Positions 23,295 through 31,450 of a DNA stretch of 59,846 nt are shown piece by piece (the stretch's first letter is position 1; every line of letters starts with the position of its first letter). Made by a program: the position numbers and the translations under genes. The notes beneath the pieces are model-generated. The model saw only the letters and a program-made list of their open reading frames with translations. It searched no databases and was not told the origin of the DNA. The stretch is taken from NCBI GenBank assembly GCA_964292295.1, contig CAXYVC010000002.1, forward strand, positions 1 through 59,846. Reading direction: 5' to 3'. The DNA is from CAXYVC01 sp964292295 (GTDB lineage: Bacteria; Acidobacteriota; Holophagae; Holophagales; Holophagaceae).

Positions 23295-24716
23295 TCAGCC
23301 CTTCACGGGCGTGACCTTGCCCAGGCTCTCCAGCTTGGCTTCGCCGAAGCCCGCCGGGTCGCCCAGCACGTAGAAGCGCAGCTGATCGGGGTGGAAGCGG
23401 CGCCGCACGGCCTCGTTCACCTGCTCGAGGCTCAGGCCCTGGAGCTTCTCCAGGCGCTTGGCACGGGTGTCCAGGGGCTGGCCGAAGAGGGTGTGCTGCA
23501 CCGCCGTGCTCACCACGTCCCGGGAGGTGGCGCCGGCGAAGACCTCCTGGTTCAGCAGGGTGCGCTTGGCGTTCTCCCACTCCTCGGGCGTGATGCCCTT
23601 CGCGGCGAGCTTCTGGCATTCCTCGCGCATCAGGCCCAGCGCCTTGGTCGTGCTCTCGCCCTTGGTGAGGGCGTAGCCGAAGAAGGCCCCGTCCACGGTG
23701 TTGCGGAAGGCCGCGGCGGAACCGGCGGCGTAGGCCAGGCCGTGCTGGGTGCGGATGGTGTTGAAGAGCCGGTTGCCCATGCCGCCCTCGCCGAGCACGA
23801 GGAAGGCCGCGCCCAGGGCCACGCGGTCGGGATCCGTGTCGCGCATGCTCTGCATGCCGCCCAGCACCACGCTCTGGTTCAGGCCGGCCTTGGCCTGGAG
23901 GTAGAGGCCGGGTTCGGCCTTGGTGGGCTCGCTGCCCCGGGCCTGGGCGGGGAGGGAGGCCTTGGGCCAGTCCCCGAAAGCCTTCTTCAGCAGCGCCTTG
24001 GCCTCCGCCAGGCTGAGGTCCCCGCTCAGGCCGATGACCATGTTGTTGGGCACGAACCAGGTCTTGGCAAAGGCCCGCAGGTCCTGCTCGGTGATGGCCT
24101 TCACGCTCTCGGGCGTGGAGACGTGGCCCTGGCCCTTCCCGTTGAAGAGCATCTGGCGCAGGCCGCGGACGGCCACCTGGACGGGCTGGTCCTCCATCTG
24201 CTTCAGCTGGGAGAGGGTCTGGTTGCGCACGAAGGCGATGCGGTCCTCGGCGAATCGGGGCTCGCGCAGCATCTCGGCGAAGAGGCCGAGCACCTGCGGG
24301 GCGTCCTTCTTGAAGCAGTGCACGTAGCCGCCGCTCTGCTCGGTGTCGGCGCCGAACTCCACGTCGGCCGCCAGGCCCTCGAGGGTCTCGTCCAGCTGGC
24401 TGGCGGTGAAGCGCTTCGTTCCGCCCGAGCGCAGCAGGGTGGCGGTCATGGAGGCCAGGCCGGCCTTGCCCTTCGGGTCCTCGAGGCTGCCGGCCTTGAA
24501 GGCGGCGCTCAGGGTCACGGCGGGCAGGTCGTGGTCCTCGATGAAGAGCACGCGCAGGCCGTTGGAGAGGCTGAAGCTCTGCACCTTGGGCAGGCTGACC
24601 TGCAGCTTGGCGGCGGGCATGGTGCGCGGGTTCGGCAGCCGGTCGAGGCTGCCCGTGGGCGCCTGGGCCAGCATGGGCAGCGCGATGAGGGCGGCAAGAA
24701 AGGGGGTCATTCGCAT
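23295..24716 (-). CDS. M16 family peptidase-like protein, non-catalytic partner
   Basis: A 473-residue exported protein with signal peptide MRMTPFLAALIALPMLAQ. It has the M16 fold: FSLSNGLRVLFIEDHDLPAV starts the N-domain and a second half follows near 240. The zinc motif HxxEH is absent; the corresponding stretch reads LASMTATLLRSGGTKRF. Many bacterial M16 enzymes are heterodimers of a catalytic and an inactive subunit encoded side by side, which fits here: the catalytic gene ends 35 bases upstream in the same operon. It would shape the substrate chamber in the periplasm. Confidence 0.92.
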   Translation of the reverse strand: MRMTPFLAALIALPMLAQAPTGSLDRLPNPRTMPAAKLQVSLPKVQSFSLSNGLRVLFIEDHDLPAVTLSAAFKAGSLEDPKGKAGLASMTATLLRSGGTKRFTASQLDETLEGLAADVEFGADTEQSGGYVHCFKKDAPQVLGLFAEMLREPRFAEDRIAFVRNQTLSQLKQMEDQPVQVAVRGLRQMLFNGKGQGHVSTPESVKAITEQDLRAFAKTWFVPNNMVIGLSGDLSLAEAKALLKKAFGDWPKASLPAQARGSEPTKAEPGLYLQAKAGLNQSVVLGGMQSMRDTDPDRVALGAAFLVLGEGGMGNRLFNTIRTQHGLAYAAGSAAAFRNTVDGAFFGYALTKGESTTKALGLMREECQKLAAKGITPEEWENAKRTLLNQEVFAGATSRDVVSTAVQHTLFGQPLDTRAKRLEKLQGLSLEQVNEAVRRRFHPDQLRFYVLGDPAGFGEAKLESLGKVTPVKG

Positions 24717-24751
24717 GGTGGGATGTCCTGATCGAAGGGGGAAAAGGGAAG

Positions 24752-26479
24752 CTACTTGCCGCCGAACTGGGCCTGGAGCTGCTGGAGGAGCATGGCCTTC
24801 TTCTCCTTGGGCAGCGCCTTGATCTGGCCCATCTGCTGGTCGAGGATCGCCTTGGCCTGGGCCGCGTCGCTCACCTGGGTGGCGATCGCCTTCGCCAGCA
24901 GCGCCTCGATCTGGGCGTCCACGGGGTCCTTGGCGCCGGCATTGGCGGGCCGCACCAGGGTGGCCACCACGCGGTTCTGGGGCGTGAAGTAGGCCTTCGC
25001 CACCCGCTGCACGTCCGCGGGCGTCACGGCCTTGGTGCGGTCCAGGTCCGCCAGGAAGGCGGTCTCGTCGCCGGTGATGGACCAGGTCACGGCCAGCTCC
25101 GTGGCCAGGCTGTCGCTGTCCTCCAGCTTCTTGACCACGCCCATCTCGGCGTTGCGGATCACCCGGGTCACCTCGGCCTGGGTGGGGCCATCCTTCTTGA
25201 GCTTCTCCAGCTCGTCGTAGAGGCAGGCCTCGAGCTCCTGGGTCGTGTGCTCGCCCTTCACGGTGGCGGAGGCGGTCACGAGGGTCGGGTACTTGGAGCC
25301 GGGGTCTCCGTAGCCCACGCCGAAGCCGGTGGTCAGCTCCTGGCCCTCCACGGCGCGCTTGTAGAGGCGGCTCGTGCGCCCGCCGGAGAGGATCTCGCAG
25401 AGCACGTTCAGGGCGGGCACGTCCGGGTGGCCGACGGCGGGCACGTGCCAGCCGACGCGCACCATGGGCGTCATGTCCTTCTCGACGCTAATGCGCCGCT
25501 CGCCGTTCTGGGCCGGGGCCACGGTGTGCACCGGCGCGGGCTCCTCCTGGCGGGCCATCTTCCCGAAGTAGGCCTCGATGGAGGGCAGGATCTCCTCCAT
25601 CTTCAGGTCGCCCACGAGCACGAGCGCCGCGCGGTTGGGCGCGTAGTACTTCGTGAGGAAGGCCTGCACCTCGCTGCGCTTCAGGTTGAAGAGGTCGGAC
25701 ATGGGACCGATGCCGGTGCGGCCGTAGGGCTGGTAGGGGAAGGCCGCCGCCTGGAAGGGCTCCACGAGCACGCCCATGGGGCCGCGCCCGCCGGTGCCGT
25801 CCTCGAGCGTCATGCGACGCTCCTCCTTGATGACGTCCCGCTCGGTGTAGAACTCGCGCAGCACGGGGTTGGCCAGGCGGTCGGACTCCATGCGGCACCA
25901 GAACTCGAAGCGGTTCTTGGGCAGGCTCACCTGGTAGAAGGTGAAGTCCATGGCCGTTCCGGCGTTGATGCCCGTGCCTCCCACGGCCTCGTAGAGCGCG
26001 CCGTAGTCGTTCTGGGCCACCAGGGCGCGGTGTTCGGCCTGCACGGCCTCGAAGTCCTTCTTCAGCTGCTCCAGCTTCGGGCTGCTCTCGGGGCCGGGCT
26101 TGCCCGTGGCGTAGACCTGGCGCCGGGAGGCCTCCTCCAGGGCACGGGTCTCGACCACGATGGCGTCCCACAGGGCATCCTCCCTCTGGAGGAAGGCCTG
26201 CTCCTTCGCGTAGTCACCGGCCTGCTTCAGGCCGTAGGAGGTGGTGCCCTTGAAGAGCATGTGCTCCACCACATGGGCCACGCCGCTGGCCCCGAAGGGG
26301 TCGTTGGCGCTGCCGGCCTTGAAGGCGAAGCGGGCGGAGAAGATGGGGGCGTTGTGGCGCTCCACGAGCATCACGGTGAGGCCGTTGGGAAGCACCTTCT
26401 TCTGGATGGGGATGCGGACCTGGGCCGGCAGGCTGGCGGCTGCCACGGCCAGGGCGAGGACGAGACGCGGAAGGGACAA
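24752..26479 (-). CDS. M16 family zinc peptidase, catalytic subunit
   Basis: A 575-residue exported metallopeptidase. The inverted zinc motif HVVEH is at about H70, E73, H74, and a third acidic ligand is likely in the FYTERDVIKEERRM segment. I chose the TTG at 26479, which follows an ideal AAGGAG site and starts a signal peptide (SLPRLVLALAVAAASLPAQ); an in-frame ATG at 26512 is possible but less well placed. Like other periplasmic M16 proteins it should degrade peptides together with the non-catalytic subunit encoded next. A ~55-residue insertion after the HxxEH region (residues about 85-160, charged and helical) lengthens it compared with short family members. Confidence 0.92.
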   Translation of the reverse strand: MSLPRLVLALAVAAASLPAQVRIPIQKKVLPNGLTVMLVERHNAPIFSARFAFKAGSANDPFGASGVAHVVEHMLFKGTTSYGLKQAGDYAKEQAFLQREDALWDAIVVETRALEEASRRQVYATGKPGPESSPKLEQLKKDFEAVQAEHRALVAQNDYGALYEAVGGTGINAGTAMDFTFYQVSLPKNRFEFWCRMESDRLANPVLREFYTERDVIKEERRMTLEDGTGGRGPMGVLVEPFQAAAFPYQPYGRTGIGPMSDLFNLKRSEVQAFLTKYYAPNRAALVLVGDLKMEEILPSIEAYFGKMARQEEPAPVHTVAPAQNGERRISVEKDMTPMVRVGWHVPAVGHPDVPALNVLCEILSGGRTSRLYKRAVEGQELTTGFGVGYGDPGSKYPTLVTASATVKGEHTTQELEACLYDELEKLKKDGPTQAEVTRVIRNAEMGVVKKLEDSDSLATELAVTWSITGDETAFLADLDRTKAVTPADVQRVAKAYFTPQNRVVATLVRPANAGAKDPVDAQIEALLAKAIATQVSDAAQAKAILDQQMGQIKALPKEKKAMLLQQLQAQFGGK

Positions 26480-26671
26480 GGCGGACTCCTTGATAGGTGA
26501 GACGCCCAGCATCCTCCCCTTCCGCGGTGGCGTCTGCCCCGCTCCCGGCGAGCGGAAGCTCCGGCGCGCCGAACGGGGGCGGCCCCGGGACCACCCGCCT
26601 CCCCTTGCGATCCTCATCACCCCCCCGGGCCGGTAGACTGGAGCGCAGATCCTTACAAGGGGGGGGGCACG

Positions 26672-27622
26672 ATGTTCGGGGAGATGAAGGTCTTTTCGGG
26701 AACCAGCCATCCGGAGCTGGCCGCAGGCATCGCCACCCACATCGGCATGCCCCTCGGCAAGGCGCGCATCGCCCGCTTCAGCAACGAGAACATCAAGGTA
26801 AAGATCGATGAAAACGTCCGCGAAGCGGACGTTTTCGTCATCCAGACCAGCTGCCCGCCCGTGAGCGACAACCTGCTGGAGATGCTCATCATGATCGACG
26901 CGCTCAAGTTCGCGTCGGCCAGCCGCATCACCGCCGTGCTGCCCTACTACCCCTACGTGCGCTCCGACAAGAAGGACGAGAGCCGCATCAGCATCACCGC
27001 ACGCCTCATGGCGGACCTGCTCCAGGCCGCGGGCGCGGACCGCGTGCTGACCATGACCCTGCACGCGCCCCAGATCCTCGGCTTCTTCCGCGTGCCGGCC
27101 GACCAGCTCCTGGCCACGCCGATCCTCGTGAACCACTTCCGCGGCTCCGACCTGTCCAACTCCATGGCCGTGGCCACGGACGCGGGCGCCGCCAAGTTCG
27201 CGGGGCACATCGCCAAGCGCCTGGGCATCCCCATGGCCATCATCGACAAGCGCCGCTTCGACGACTCCGAGAAGGCCCAGAGCGTGGCCCTCATCGGCGA
27301 CGTGCGCGGGAAGGACTGCATCATCTTCGACGACGAGATCGCCACCGGGGGCTCCATCAAGGAGGCGGCCCGCATCCTGCGCCAGTTCGGCGCCGCGCAG
27401 GTGCGCGTGGGCATCACCCACGCCATCCTCTCGGGCAACGCCCCGGAGATCCTGGCCAACGCCGAGCTGGACGAGCTGGTGGTCACCGACACCATCCCGG
27501 TCTCCGCCGAGAAGCGCAGCTCCATCCCGAACCTCCGCGTGCTCTCCACCGCCAAGCTCTTCGGCGACGCCATCCTGCGCATCCACGGCGGGCGCAGCCT
27601 CAGCGAGATGATGGAAGCCTAG
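26672..27622 (+). CDS. prs: Ribose-phosphate pyrophosphokinase (PRPP synthase)
   Basis: A 316-residue enzyme making PRPP from ribose 5-phosphate and ATP for nucleotide, His and Trp synthesis. Seen are FSNENIKVKIDENVREADVF, the flexible-loop equivalent YVRSDKKDESRISITARLMADLL, and the PRPP loop FDDEIATGGSI. The length is normal. The usual class I loop (ARQDRK-R-P) and PRPP loop (VDDMIDTAGT) are both replaced, so this is a divergent branch whose allosteric control may differ. A G-rich site precedes the ATG and a TAGACT element lies 33 bases upstream. It is monocistronic and converges with the cysteine hydrolase gene. Confidence 0.93.
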   Translation: MFGEMKVFSGTSHPELAAGIATHIGMPLGKARIARFSNENIKVKIDENVREADVFVIQTSCPPVSDNLLEMLIMIDALKFASASRITAVLPYYPYVRSDKKDESRISITARLMADLLQAAGADRVLTMTLHAPQILGFFRVPADQLLATPILVNHFRGSDLSNSMAVATDAGAAKFAGHIAKRLGIPMAIIDKRRFDDSEKAQSVALIGDVRGKDCIIFDDEIATGGSIKEAARILRQFGAAQVRVGITHAILSGNAPEILANAELDELVVTDTIPVSAEKRSSIPNLRVLSTAKLFGDAILRIHGGRSLSEMMEA

Positions 27623-27628
27623 ACCCGC

Positions 27629-28183
27629 CTAGGCCATCGCCAGCACGTCCTCCGTGCCGAGCACCACGGCGAAGGCGCCGTGGAGCTCGGTGAGGCCGGC
27701 GCGGTGCAGGGTTTCCGCGTCCACCATGCCGCCGAAGGGGTCCTCCATGGCGAAGGTGGCGCAGGCGTCGTGGACCACCACGACCTTGAAGCCCAGGTTG
27801 GAGGCCGTGCGCGCGGCGCTGCTCACGCACCAGCTGGTGAGGAGGCCCGCGATCACGAGGCGGTCGACCTCCCGCGCCCGGAGCTGGGCCTCCAGGTCCG
27901 TGCCGATGAAGGCGCTGTGCACGCGCTTCGCCACCACGGGCTCTCCCGGAAGGGGCGCCGCCTCGGGCTTGAAGGCGTTGCCGGGCTCCTCGGGGTGCAG
28001 GGGCGACTTGGGGTCCTTCGCGTCGTGCTTCACGTGGAAGACGGGGCGCCCCGCCTTGCGGAAGGCCTCCAGGAGGCGCGCCACGTTGGCTTCGGCCCCT
28101 GGGTTGTTGCGCGTGCCCCAGCTGGGATCGTCCCAGGCCTTCTGGACGTCGATGAGCAGGAGGGCGGTGGAGGAAGGCAGCAT
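27629..28183 (-). CDS. Isochorismatase-like cysteine hydrolase
   Basis: A 184-residue cytoplasmic hydrolase of the isochorismatase/nicotinamidase fold. The catalytic triad is D12 (LLLIDVQ), K86 (VVAKRVHSAF) and C119 (TSWCVSSAAR), all present. The ATG at 28183 has a GAGGTG site and sits at the family start. The substrate cannot be read from sequence; nicotinamide, isochorismate and ureas/amides are options. It points away from the Memo-like gene. Confidence 0.92.
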   Translation of the reverse strand: MLPSSTALLLIDVQKAWDDPSWGTRNNPGAEANVARLLEAFRKAGRPVFHVKHDAKDPKSPLHPEEPGNAFKPEAAPLPGEPVVAKRVHSAFIGTDLEAQLRAREVDRLVIAGLLTSWCVSSAARTASNLGFKVVVVHDACATFAMEDPFGGMVDAETLHRAGLTELHGAFAVVLGTEDVLAMA

Positions 28184-28264
28184 CGCGTCACCTCGGGTGC
28201 CCCCAGGAAAGCACGGATGGCCTTCCCTGCCCAGGGTGGCCAGGATGGAGGCCGGAGTCCCGCC

Positions 28265-29383
28265 ATGTCCCGTGCCTTCTCCGCCCTCCCGATCCTGCTG
28301 GCCGCTGCGGTGCTGACCGGCCAGCCCGCCCCCCGCCCCACCCTGGCCGAGGTGCGCGCCGCCATGGGCATCCCTTCCGCGGGGGACCTGCGCGGCCAGC
28401 AGGACGCGGTGGGCTTCGCCTCCACCGCGGCCCAGATGGCGGAGCTGTGGAAGCTGGCGGCGCTCCCGCCCGCGCCCGAAGGCTTCGGGCCCCTGCCGGC
28501 GCCGGGAGCCGCCGGGGCCATCCTGCCCCACGACGACTACCTCTACGCAGGGCGGGTGTACCGCCGGGTGGCGCCGCTGGTGACGGCGCGGACGGTGGTC
28601 CTGGTGGGCACCTTCCATAAGTACCGAGCCTTTGGAGCGCGGGGGCACCTGGTGCTGGACCCCTACCGCGCCTGGCGCGCGCCGGACGGCGAGATCCCCG
28701 TGTCCCCCCTCCGCGACGCGCTGCGGGCGGCGCTGCTCCCCGGCGACGCGGTGCAGGACGCGGCCTGCCACGACCGGGAGCACAGCCTGGAGGCGGTGGC
28801 CTACTGGCTGAGGCACCAGAGGCCGGACCTGGAGATCCTGCCCCTGCTCGTGCCCGAGATGGACTTCGCCCGGATGCAGGCGCTCGCGAGCCGCGTCGGC
28901 ACGGCGCTGGCGCGGGCCATGAAGGCGAGAGGCCTCGCACTGGGACGGGACGTGGCCGTGGTGCTGAGTTCCGACGGCGTGCACTACGGCGGGGACTTCG
29001 CCCACACGCCCTTCGGCGCGGGCGGCGTCGCGGCCTTCACGCAGGCCATGGACCAGGAGCGCGCCCTCCTCACCGGCCCCCTGGCCGGGCCGATCTCGGC
29101 CGACAAGGCCCGGAGCTTCTTCGAGACCTGTGTGGACCCGGAACATCCCGGCACCTACCGCCTCACGTGGTGCGGGCGCTTCGCCGTCCCCTTCGGCCTG
29201 CTGCTGCTGGAGGCCGCAGCCCGGGAGCTGGGCGAGGCTGCCCCCATCGGGCGTCCCGTGGCCCTGGGCGCCTCCGTGGAGGGGCCGGAGCTGCCCGTGA
29301 AGCCCCTCGGCCTCGGCGCCACGGCCCCCGCGAACCTCCACCACTTCGTGGCCTACCCCGGCGTGGCCTTCCTGCGCCGCTGA
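28265..29383 (+). CDS. Exported Memo-like protein (AmmeMemoRadiSam protein B family)
   Basis: A 372-residue protein with an N-terminal signal peptide (MSRAFSALPILLAAAVLTGQ) and a Memo fold. The family metal-site segments are PHDDYLYAGRVYRRV near 88-102, CHDREHSLEAV near 178-188, and SSDGVHYGGDF near 238-248; the usual first motif PHAGY-SG is altered to PHDDY. Memo-family proteins resemble extradiol dioxygenases. In the common AmmeMemoRadiSam cluster this gene sits with AMMECR1 and a radical-SAM gene; neither is here. Export and lack of partners make it atypical. It ends 15 bases before the convergent helicase-associated gene. Confidence 0.85.
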   Translation: MSRAFSALPILLAAAVLTGQPAPRPTLAEVRAAMGIPSAGDLRGQQDAVGFASTAAQMAELWKLAALPPAPEGFGPLPAPGAAGAILPHDDYLYAGRVYRRVAPLVTARTVVLVGTFHKYRAFGARGHLVLDPYRAWRAPDGEIPVSPLRDALRAALLPGDAVQDAACHDREHSLEAVAYWLRHQRPDLEILPLLVPEMDFARMQALASRVGTALARAMKARGLALGRDVAVVLSSDGVHYGGDFAHTPFGAGGVAAFTQAMDQERALLTGPLAGPISADKARSFFETCVDPEHPGTYRLTWCGRFAVPFGLLLLEAAARELGEAAPIGRPVALGASVEGPELPVKPLGLGATAPANLHHFVAYPGVAFLRR

Positions 29384-29397
29384 AGGACGACCCGAAG

Positions 29398-31299
29398 TCA
29401 GCCTCCCTGCACGGGGTTCCAGCCCTTCTCGTTCAGGAGGCGGGCACCGAGGATGCGGCTCAGTCGGAAGCTCATCTCCTCCTGGTGCAGGTGGCAGAAG
29501 GCCCGCAGGTGCTCGCCCTCCAGGGCCTGGGGCGTGACGCGCCGCAGCTGGGCGCGGTGGGCGGCCAGGGGCATGTAGCTGAGCTCCACCATCAGGTTGT
29601 AGGAGGCGGCGTATTCCAGGATGCGCTGGGTCTCCTCCGTGGCCTGGTCCGCCCCGCCCACGTGCAGCATGGGCACGCGCCGCAGCACCTCCTGGTAGAG
29701 CAGCGGATCCTCCGACTGCACCCGGGCGAGGGTGCCCTCGATCATGTGGTGGACGGGCTCCAGGTGGTGGCTCATGCCCTTTTCCGCCACGAAGGCGAGA
29801 CAGGCCAGGGCCCACAGGTACAGGCTCTCGTCCCCGTCCACGCTCACGGGCAGGAAGCGGCCGGGCTTGGGCAGGAAGCCCGCCTGCTTGAGCATGGCGA
29901 AGGCATTGCCGGGGCCGTTGGCCTCCAGGATGGTGTCCGAAAGGGGCTTCAGGGCCAGGGAGGCCAGCTCGGGCCGCAGGCGCAGCTCCTCCGCCAGCTC
30001 CGGGGTGCGCGCGTTCACCAGGCGCACGCCCTGCCGCACCTCCACCTCGCCGAGGCGCCGGGAGAGGTCGTCCAGGAGCTGGGCCAGGGGCTGGGGAAAG
30101 GCGGCCTCGGGGCCGCCCAGGCGGCCGCGCAGTTCCTCCAGCGTGACGCCCGCGTCCAGGGCCCGCACCAGGGTGTCCTGGCGGATGCGGAAGCCCACCA
30201 TGGTGTCGAGGGTCTCCACCTCCGCCATCTGAGCCAGCAGCAGCAGGCGATGGGGGCTCTGGAGGGCGGGGGTCAGCACCTCCATGGTGGGCTGGAGGAC
30301 CAGGGGCTGGGGCTGCCCGAGGGGCGCCCAGTGGGCTTCGGTGCTGCGCCGGTCCCGCAGCAGGTATTCCTGGGCCAGGGCCTCGCCGTGGGACGTGAGG
30401 GCCAGGTGCTCGCCCGCCTCGTCCATGGCCAGCAGGCCCATGCGGGAGAGGAAGGGCAGGAAGGCGCCGCGCGTGCGCTCCAGGTCGAGGGGGTGCAGGG
30501 TGCGCAGGAAGGCCAGGAAGGGCTGGACGGCGAGCACCTGGCCGCGGCGCTCGAGCAGGTGGCGCATCAGGAAGAGGCGGTCCTCGCTGGGGGGCAGGCT
30601 CCACAGCTTGAGGTCGTCCTCCAGCAGCTTGGCGAAGGCGCGCTCGGCCACCCAGCGGGGCGCCTGGGCGAGCACCGCGGGCAGCAGCGTGTCCACGCGT
30701 CCCTCGCGGCTCCAGAGCAGACCGAGGCGGTGTAGCAGGGCGAAGGCCAGCGTGGCGTCGCGCTCCTCCTTCAGGAGGGCGTTGCGCTGCAGGAGCTGGC
30801 CCAGCTCCTTCTTGGCGGGCAGGCCGCCCTTGAGCACGCGGATGCCGCCCACGCAGCGCAGCAGCACGCTGGTGAGGGCCAGGGCGAAGGCGTAGGGCGG
30901 CGCCTCCCGCCGGGCGGCGCCCCGGGCGGCCCGGAAGGCCCAGGGCGCGCCGGTCGACACGGCCCAGGGGTTTCGGCTGCGCCCCCCCCGCGGGGCGGCC
31001 TCGGCGGTGGCGAACAGAAGGCCCTGGTCCGCCAGCTCCGCCCGGATGGCCTCAGGGGGTTCCACGCCCTCCTCCACCAGGCGCTTCAGGGCCTGCAGCT
31101 GCGGGCCCGGAAGGTCCGCCAGGGTGTCGGTGAGGCGCTTGTTGTCCTCCAGATGGAAGACCATGGTCTTGAGCAGGCGCATCCGCCCCTCGGGCCCCTC
31201 CTTCCCCAGCTGGGGCACGGGGACCTTCCGCCGCTCGCAGATCCTGCGGAGCTGGTCGTCGGTGCAGTTGGACAGCAGCTGGAGATGGGACTGCGCCAT
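29398..31299 (-). CDS. Helicase-associated protein (Helicase_C_3 domain)
   Basis: A 633-residue soluble protein without helicase motifs. Its C-terminal half carries a Helicase_C_3-like domain (VLQPTMEVLTPALQSPHRLL, then FRIRQDTLVRALDAGVTLEEL and FPQPLAQLLDDL). The same domain is visible at the N-terminus of the divergent XPB helicase. The first part is helical and winged-helix-like. It pairs head to head with XPB, an arrangement like archaeal XPB-Bax1 only in logic, so it is likely a partner or regulator of that helicase in DNA repair. The start MAQSHLQLLSNCTDD at 31299 is preferred over an upstream ATG at 31383. Confidence 0.82.
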   Translation of the reverse strand: MAQSHLQLLSNCTDDQLRRICERRKVPVPQLGKEGPEGRMRLLKTMVFHLEDNKRLTDTLADLPGPQLQALKRLVEEGVEPPEAIRAELADQGLLFATAEAAPRGGRSRNPWAVSTGAPWAFRAARGAARREAPPYAFALALTSVLLRCVGGIRVLKGGLPAKKELGQLLQRNALLKEERDATLAFALLHRLGLLWSREGRVDTLLPAVLAQAPRWVAERAFAKLLEDDLKLWSLPPSEDRLFLMRHLLERRGQVLAVQPFLAFLRTLHPLDLERTRGAFLPFLSRMGLLAMDEAGEHLALTSHGEALAQEYLLRDRRSTEAHWAPLGQPQPLVLQPTMEVLTPALQSPHRLLLLAQMAEVETLDTMVGFRIRQDTLVRALDAGVTLEELRGRLGGPEAAFPQPLAQLLDDLSRRLGEVEVRQGVRLVNARTPELAEELRLRPELASLALKPLSDTILEANGPGNAFAMLKQAGFLPKPGRFLPVSVDGDESLYLWALACLAFVAEKGMSHHLEPVHHMIEGTLARVQSEDPLLYQEVLRRVPMLHVGGADQATEETQRILEYAASYNLMVELSYMPLAAHRAQLRRVTPQALEGEHLRAFCHLHQEEMSFRLSRILGARLLNEKGWNPVQGG

Positions 31300-31400
31300 G
31301 GGACCTCGTGCACGCCCGACCGGGTGTGACCCTCCAGTGTCCCACGGGCGGCCGAACAGAGCCAGTCTCCGTTTCGGCTCCATGGCCGCCGCCTGCGGCG

Positions 31401-31429
31401 TTGAAGTCCCACCCGGCCGCTTCTACGCT
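31401..31429 (+). promoter_or_regulatory. Candidate promoter of the XPB helicase gene
   Basis: TTGAAG (31401-31406) and TACGCT (31424-31429) are spaced by exactly 17 bases, and the GTG start lies 22 bases downstream. This lies in the 151-base divergent region between the helicase and its partner. Confidence 0.5.
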
Positions 31430-31450
31430 AGTAGGTTTGGATCCCCGCCC

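Noticed and set aside
23295..24716. An active M16 peptidase
   Set aside because: The HxxEH zinc motif is missing at the expected position, so it is called the non-catalytic partner.
27629..30604. A 991-residue frame joining the cysteine hydrolase to upstream sequence
   Set aside because: Upstream of 28183 the frame is a GC-rich shadow of the Memo-like gene's reverse and the helicase-associated gene. The family start and ribosome site are at 28183.
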